From a virus, in IMG/VR virus record IMGVR_UViG_3300043823_000176, positions 1 to 24,187 of that record: a stretch of DNA of 24,187 nucleotides. One strand, given 5' to 3'. Below the pieces are notes generated by a model that searched no databases, had not been told where the DNA came from, and saw nothing but the letters and a program-made list of their open reading frames with translations. This document shows, one piece after another, positions 21,164-24,187 of this stretch. A program made the position numbers and the translations under genes. Numbering within the stretch: position 1 is the first letter of the stretch; each line of letters starts with the position of its first letter.

Positions 21164-21585
21164 TGTATAAGGGCGATATCAGCAATGCGCTAACTAAGCG
21201 CCTGCTGGTGCACCTTGACGTTGTTGTTAAAGACACACCTGAAGTAAAAAAGAAACTACTGGTAATACCTACAGTAGTTCACAACCTTGAGTACAACTCA
21301 GCTGCTTTAAGCAGATTTTATTTATATACATCAAGAGCAGAAATAACCCTTGAACTTATTTCAACTAGCAATGTTTCTGAAGAAGTTCAAGAATTGATTA
21401 ACTATCTAGATAACGTAGGAACTAATCCTTTTCGATACTATACGGCATACGACTCTGTTGAACATTTAGTTGCAGAACTTCCTTATCGACCCGAAGTCGT
21501 AGGAGTTGTGGATTTGCCAAATAGATTGCTAAGGTACGGTCATTGGGGTCTTACATTTAGCGATTTATTTGGTGGTGGAAATTGA
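21163..21585 (+). CDS. Hypothetical protein between loader and helicase genes
   Basis: A 140-residue soluble protein starting in a TAATG overlap, with GAGGTG as a modest ribosome binding site. I do not recognise its family. It appears alpha/beta: LLVHLDVVVKD, LVIPTVVHNLEYN, 'AEITLELISTSNVSEEVQELINYL', then NPFRYYTAYDSVEHLVAELPYRPEVVGVVDLPNRLLRYGHWGLTF. The last stretch, with 'evvgVvD....l.yG..G', could be a nucleotidyl or HAD-like strand-turn, but no catalytic set is clear. The close linkage (four-base overlap with the helicase start) suggests a replication role. Confidence 0.55.
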   Translation: MYKGDISNALTKRLLVHLDVVVKDTPEVKKKLLVIPTVVHNLEYNSAALSRFYLYTSRAEITLELISTSNVSEEVQELINYLDNVGTNPFRYYTAYDSVEHLVAELPYRPEVVGVVDLPNRLLRYGHWGLTFSDLFGGGN

Positions 21586-22814
21586 CGAACGAATCTAAAC
21601 TTTTACATAAAGCAGTTGCTCTACATGACTTATCACATTTGTTTAACTTAGGTGTTTCAGATGATTGGTTTGTTGATGAGTCAGAACGACGCTTATTTCA
21701 GTTTTTAAAAAAGCATTTTGTAACTTACGGTGAGTGCCCTAGTGAAGATGCTATTAAAAGAAATTTTCCTACGTTTGTATTGGAAGAACCGCAAGACCCG
21801 ATTTCTTATTTAACAGATATATTTATTGCTGACCATAGAAAGTCAGCGACATACGCTTTGTTAAAAGATGCTGTTGCTTTGTTTGAGAATCACGACCATG
21901 AGAAAGCATTAACAACTTTGCAGAGTGGCTTGATTAGTATTGACGAATCAACATTTACTCGCAACCGCGACATTGACTTGGTTAAGACAACTGAAGAGCG
22001 TTGGGAAAATTATCAAAAGAAAAAAGGTATGCCAGATGGAATTATTGGATACCGCACAGGTTTTCCAACTATTGACAAAAGTACTGGCGGTATTCAAAAC
22101 GGTCAGTTAATTGTCGTCGCTGCTTTGCCTAAGACAGGTAAGTCAACACTCTGTATGCAAATGGCTATCAACATGCAACTTGAAGGGCACAACGTCATGT
22201 TTCAATCTTACGAGATGGGAAATGATGAGCAGTCTTCTCGTTACGATGCTATGCGTGGAAAGTTGTCACATTTTCGAATTATGACTGGCTCTATGCCCGA
22301 TGAAGAAGAAGCTCGTTATCGTGCTAGTTTGAACTTTACTAAGGAATTAGACGCTTCGTTCTATCTTCCTGACCAGTCAGGCTTGCGTACAGTAACCGCT
22401 ATTGCAAATAAAATTCAAATGCTTCAACCTGATGTTGTATTTGTAGATGGTATTTATCTTGTTACCGATGAACAGACTAACGAGATGAATACACCGCGAG
22501 CGCTTACGAACATCACCCGTAACCTTAAAAACCTTGCTCAGCGCCTGAATAAGCCGATTATTATTAACACCCAGTACTTGCACCACAAAACCAATAAAGG
22601 CAAGGCGACAATCGACTCCATCGGTTATGCGTCCTCATTTGCTCAGGATGCCGACATTGTGTTTGGACTAGAGCGAGAGTCTGAGGAAGTCGACGACATG
22701 CGTATCCTTAAGATTATGGCGAGCCGTAACTCCGCTCCTGCAGAGATTTCTCTGACATGGGAGTGGGACCGTGGCATATTCAAAGAGCAGGAGGCTTCTG
22801 ACTTTGACGATTGA
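21582..22814 (+). CDS. DnaB-like replicative DNA helicase
   Basis: A 410-residue protein from a TTG that overlaps the previous stop (TTGA), with GGTGGTGGAA just upstream as ribosome binding site. The RecA-type core is clear: residues 157-175 'YRTGFPTIDKSTGGIQNGQ', Walker A AALPKTGKST at 180-189 (Ala first, as in DnaB's 'ARP..GKT'), 'NVMFQSYEMGNDEQSSR' at 204-220 (H1a), Walker B DVVFVDG at 284-290, and INTQYL at 328-333 as the sensor-type region, then 'DADIVFGLERE'. Residues 1-130 form an N-terminal helical domain like the DnaB primase/loader-binding domain. It is somewhat shorter than cellular DnaB (about 450-470) but normal for phages. Confidence 0.9.
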   Translation: MTNESKLLHKAVALHDLSHLFNLGVSDDWFVDESERRLFQFLKKHFVTYGECPSEDAIKRNFPTFVLEEPQDPISYLTDIFIADHRKSATYALLKDAVALFENHDHEKALTTLQSGLISIDESTFTRNRDIDLVKTTEERWENYQKKKGMPDGIIGYRTGFPTIDKSTGGIQNGQLIVVAALPKTGKSTLCMQMAINMQLEGHNVMFQSYEMGNDEQSSRYDAMRGKLSHFRIMTGSMPDEEEARYRASLNFTKELDASFYLPDQSGLRTVTAIANKIQMLQPDVVFVDGIYLVTDEQTNEMNTPRALTNITRNLKNLAQRLNKPIIINTQYLHHKTNKGKATIDSIGYASSFAQDADIVFGLERESEEVDDMRILKIMASRNSAPAEISLTWEWDRGIFKEQEASDFDD

Positions 22815-23769
22815 TGAGATGACGGAGTTTCTTGACCAAATTGGTATTGAAGTTATTGACGTTCGTGGTAGCGAACTAAAAGCAAAATGTCCAGGACACT
22901 TTGAGCGCACAGGAAAAGATGACCGAAATCCGTCTTGGTCTATAAACGCTGAGACAGGTGTGCATCGTTGTTGGTCATGCGACTTTAAGGGTACACTTCG
23001 TTTCCTTGTTGCATACACATCAGGCATCGATATTGATGAGGTTGATGAACAGCTTGACAAGATTAATGGGGCTGACACTCACTGGTTGAGCAATCGATTA
23101 GCCAAGGTTGATGAGAAGCCTGAACAGGGCGCACTTCCCGAACCTATTGAGGAATCAGAGATGTCGCTGTTTGTTGAGGTTCCTATTCCGTATTTAAAAT
23201 CTAGAGGAATCACTCCGTCCGCTGCAAAATTTTATGGTCTTTTATACAACGCCAAGAAGGACTGCTGGATTATCCCTATCCGAGAGCCTCGCACAAATGC
23301 TTTGTGGGGTTGGCAAGAGAAGGGCGCTCGTGGAAGATACTTTAATAACCATCCACAGGGCGTTAAGAAGGGTTTGTCCTTGTTTGGATACCATGAAAAG
23401 CAATTACTATCTAAACAATCTAATGATGATTTAAAGACGATTCTGGTGGAGTCTCCACTAGATGTAGCTCGACTTGCATCCGTTGGTTACATGGGTGGGG
23501 TAGCCTCTTATGGAGCTTATTTAACTAAGCATCAGTTAGACTTACTGGCTGAAGAACGCTATCTGTACATTGCTTTAGATAACGATGATGCTGGTCATAT
23601 GGCTGCTATGGAGATTAAGAAATGGGCAGATGCTAGAAATAAACCAGTTTGGTTTTTTAACTACGACCAGACAGACCAAAAGGATGTTGGCGGTATGAGC
23701 AAAGACGAGATTAAAAACGGAATAGATAACGCAAGACTATCATTACGAAAAGGGGCACTAGCTAAATGA
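22804..23769 (+). CDS. DNA primase with CHC2-type zinc motif and TOPRIM domain
   Basis: I place the start at the TTG at 22804, because AGGAGG (22789-22794) lies nine bases upstream; a GTG at 22771 would lack such a site and overlap the helicase by 44 bases. The product is then 321 residues with Cys29-x2-His32 and Cys56-x2-Cys59 (KCPGHF... and HRCWSCDF), a CHC2-like zinc ribbon for template recognition. The TOPRIM core follows: VESPLDVARLASVG (Glu216) and IALDNDDAGHMAA (Asp259, Asp261), the Mg-binding residues. These are the standard features of DnaG-type phage primases. There is no fused helicase domain, as the helicase is a separate gene upstream. Confidence 0.87.
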   Translation: MTIDEMTEFLDQIGIEVIDVRGSELKAKCPGHFERTGKDDRNPSWSINAETGVHRCWSCDFKGTLRFLVAYTSGIDIDEVDEQLDKINGADTHWLSNRLAKVDEKPEQGALPEPIEESEMSLFVEVPIPYLKSRGITPSAAKFYGLLYNAKKDCWIIPIREPRTNALWGWQEKGARGRYFNNHPQGVKKGLSLFGYHEKQLLSKQSNDDLKTILVESPLDVARLASVGYMGGVASYGAYLTKHQLDLLAEERYLYIALDNDDAGHMAAMEIKKWADARNKPVWFFNYDQTDQKDVGGMSKDEIKNGIDNARLSLRKGALAK

Positions 23770-24187
23770 TTATCGGATTGTCAGGCTACGCACGTTCAGG
23801 AAAAGATACAGTTGCAGATATTTTAGTTATGGAGCATGGCTACACTCGTGTTGCATTTGCCGATGCTGTCAGAAACTTTTCACTAGCTATCGACCCATTA
23901 ATTGACCAATCACTTCGTTTGTCTGACGTTGTTAATGAGTATGGGTGGGATGCAGCTAAGTCAAAGATTGAAGTTAGACGCACTCTTCAAGCAGTAGGTC
24001 TTGCAGCCCGTGAGCAGTTCGGAGAACTGTTCTGGGTTAAGATGGCTCTCAACAGTGTGAGTTATACAGGTAATTATGTTATTACCGATGTTAGATTTAA
24101 AAATGAAGCAGAACATATTAAGCAACGCGACTATGCTCAAATTTGGCGTATTGAGCGTCCAGGAGTAGGTCCTATCAACGACCACAT
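23766..24187 (+). CDS. Deoxynucleoside monophosphate kinase (T4 gp1-like), right-edge partial
   Basis: The ATG at 23766 overlaps the primase stop by four bases (ATGA), with AAAAGGGG upstream, and the frame is open to the window end (140 codons). It begins MIIGLSGYARSGKDTVADIL, a P-loop (GYARSGKDT) of the NMP-kinase type, followed by 'HGYTRVAFADAVRN' and later 'WVKMALNSV', 'YVITDVRFKNEAEHI' and WRIERPG..PINDH. This is the order found in T4 gene 1-like dNMP kinases, which phosphorylate dGMP, dTMP and hydroxymethyl-dCMP to diphosphates. It supplies dNTP precursors for phage replication. The last part, normally ending with a conserved NDHxSE, is cut off. Confidence 0.88.
   Translation, partial: MIIGLSGYARSGKDTVADILVMEHGYTRVAFADAVRNFSLAIDPLIDQSLRLSDVVNEYGWDAAKSKIEVRRTLQAVGLAAREQFGELFWVKMALNSVSYTGNYVITDVRFKNEAEHIKQRDYAQIWRIERPGVGPINDH

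Noticed and set aside
22771-22803. GTG at 22771 as primase start
   Set aside because: It would overlap the helicase gene by 44 bases and lacks a ribosome binding site, while TTG 22804 has AGGAGG at nine bases.
1-24187. tRNA genes, CRISPR arrays, integrase, transposase or attachment sites
   Set aside because: Reading both strands I saw no cloverleaf-like sequence, no regularly spaced repeat-spacer array and no recombinase motifs. The only short regular repeat is the iteron-like set, which lacks unique spacers of CRISPR length.

Overview
The window is a contiguous piece of a contractile-tailed (myovirus-type) double-stranded DNA phage genome, most likely lytic or of unknown lifestyle, since no integrase or repressor is visible. 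Genes are packed tightly, many with 1-11 bp stop/start overlaps (ATGA, GTGA, TAATG), and base composition is moderately AT-rich. No tRNA, CRISPR, insertion sequence, terminase, portal or major capsid gene is present, so the head module lies outside the window. The host cannot be read from the sequence. Leaderless-looking starts at the divergent gene pair, plus overall similarity to tail modules of environmental actinobacterial phages, suggest an actinobacterial host, possibly freshwater, but this is only an inference.

Layout. (1) Positions 1-1397, minus strand: a two-gene glycan operon. It holds a GH130-like five-bladed beta-propeller protein followed, with an 11 bp overlap, by a TPR-type protein of the kind found in glycosyltransferases, cut by the left edge. 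(2) Positions 1469-4140, plus strand: virion accessory and head-to-tail joining genes. They include a cluster of four tiny lysine-rich ORFs, a clear intrinsic terminator, and probable neck/tail-completion proteins. (3) Positions 4158-18278: a complete contractile tail module in PBSX/P2-like order. It runs sheath, tube, tail assembly chaperone with a candidate +1 frameshift product, tape measure carrying a lysozyme-like domain, tube-initiator/hub protein, LysM protein, gpD-like hub, gp5/gpV-like spike, gp25-like wedge, gpJ-like wedge, a small fibre-associated protein, and a large gpI-like protein with carbohydrate-binding jelly rolls. (4) Positions 18288-18563: a three-helix membrane protein. 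(5) Positions 18599-24187: a replication and nucleotide module behind a plausible promoter. It holds a Rossmann-like acidic protein, a winged-helix initiator-like protein with iteron-like repeats inside the gene, a DnaC-like AAA+ loader, a SWIM-like zinc protein, an unknown protein, a DnaB-like helicase, a CHC2/TOPRIM primase and a deoxynucleoside monophosphate kinase cut by the right edge.

How they work together. The tail genes encode one contractile injection machine: tube and sheath polymerise on a simple baseplate (hub, LysM, spike, gp25, gpJ, gpI), with length set by the tape measure and its chaperones. The gpI-like protein's jelly rolls and the glycan operon probably deal with cell-surface sugars. 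The replication module supplies initiator, loader, helicase and primase, and its initiator gene probably contains the origin. The observations most worth checking are the intragenic origin candidate, the +1 frameshift site, the thrice-inserted beta module in the gpI-like protein, and the matched leaderless-type promoters.
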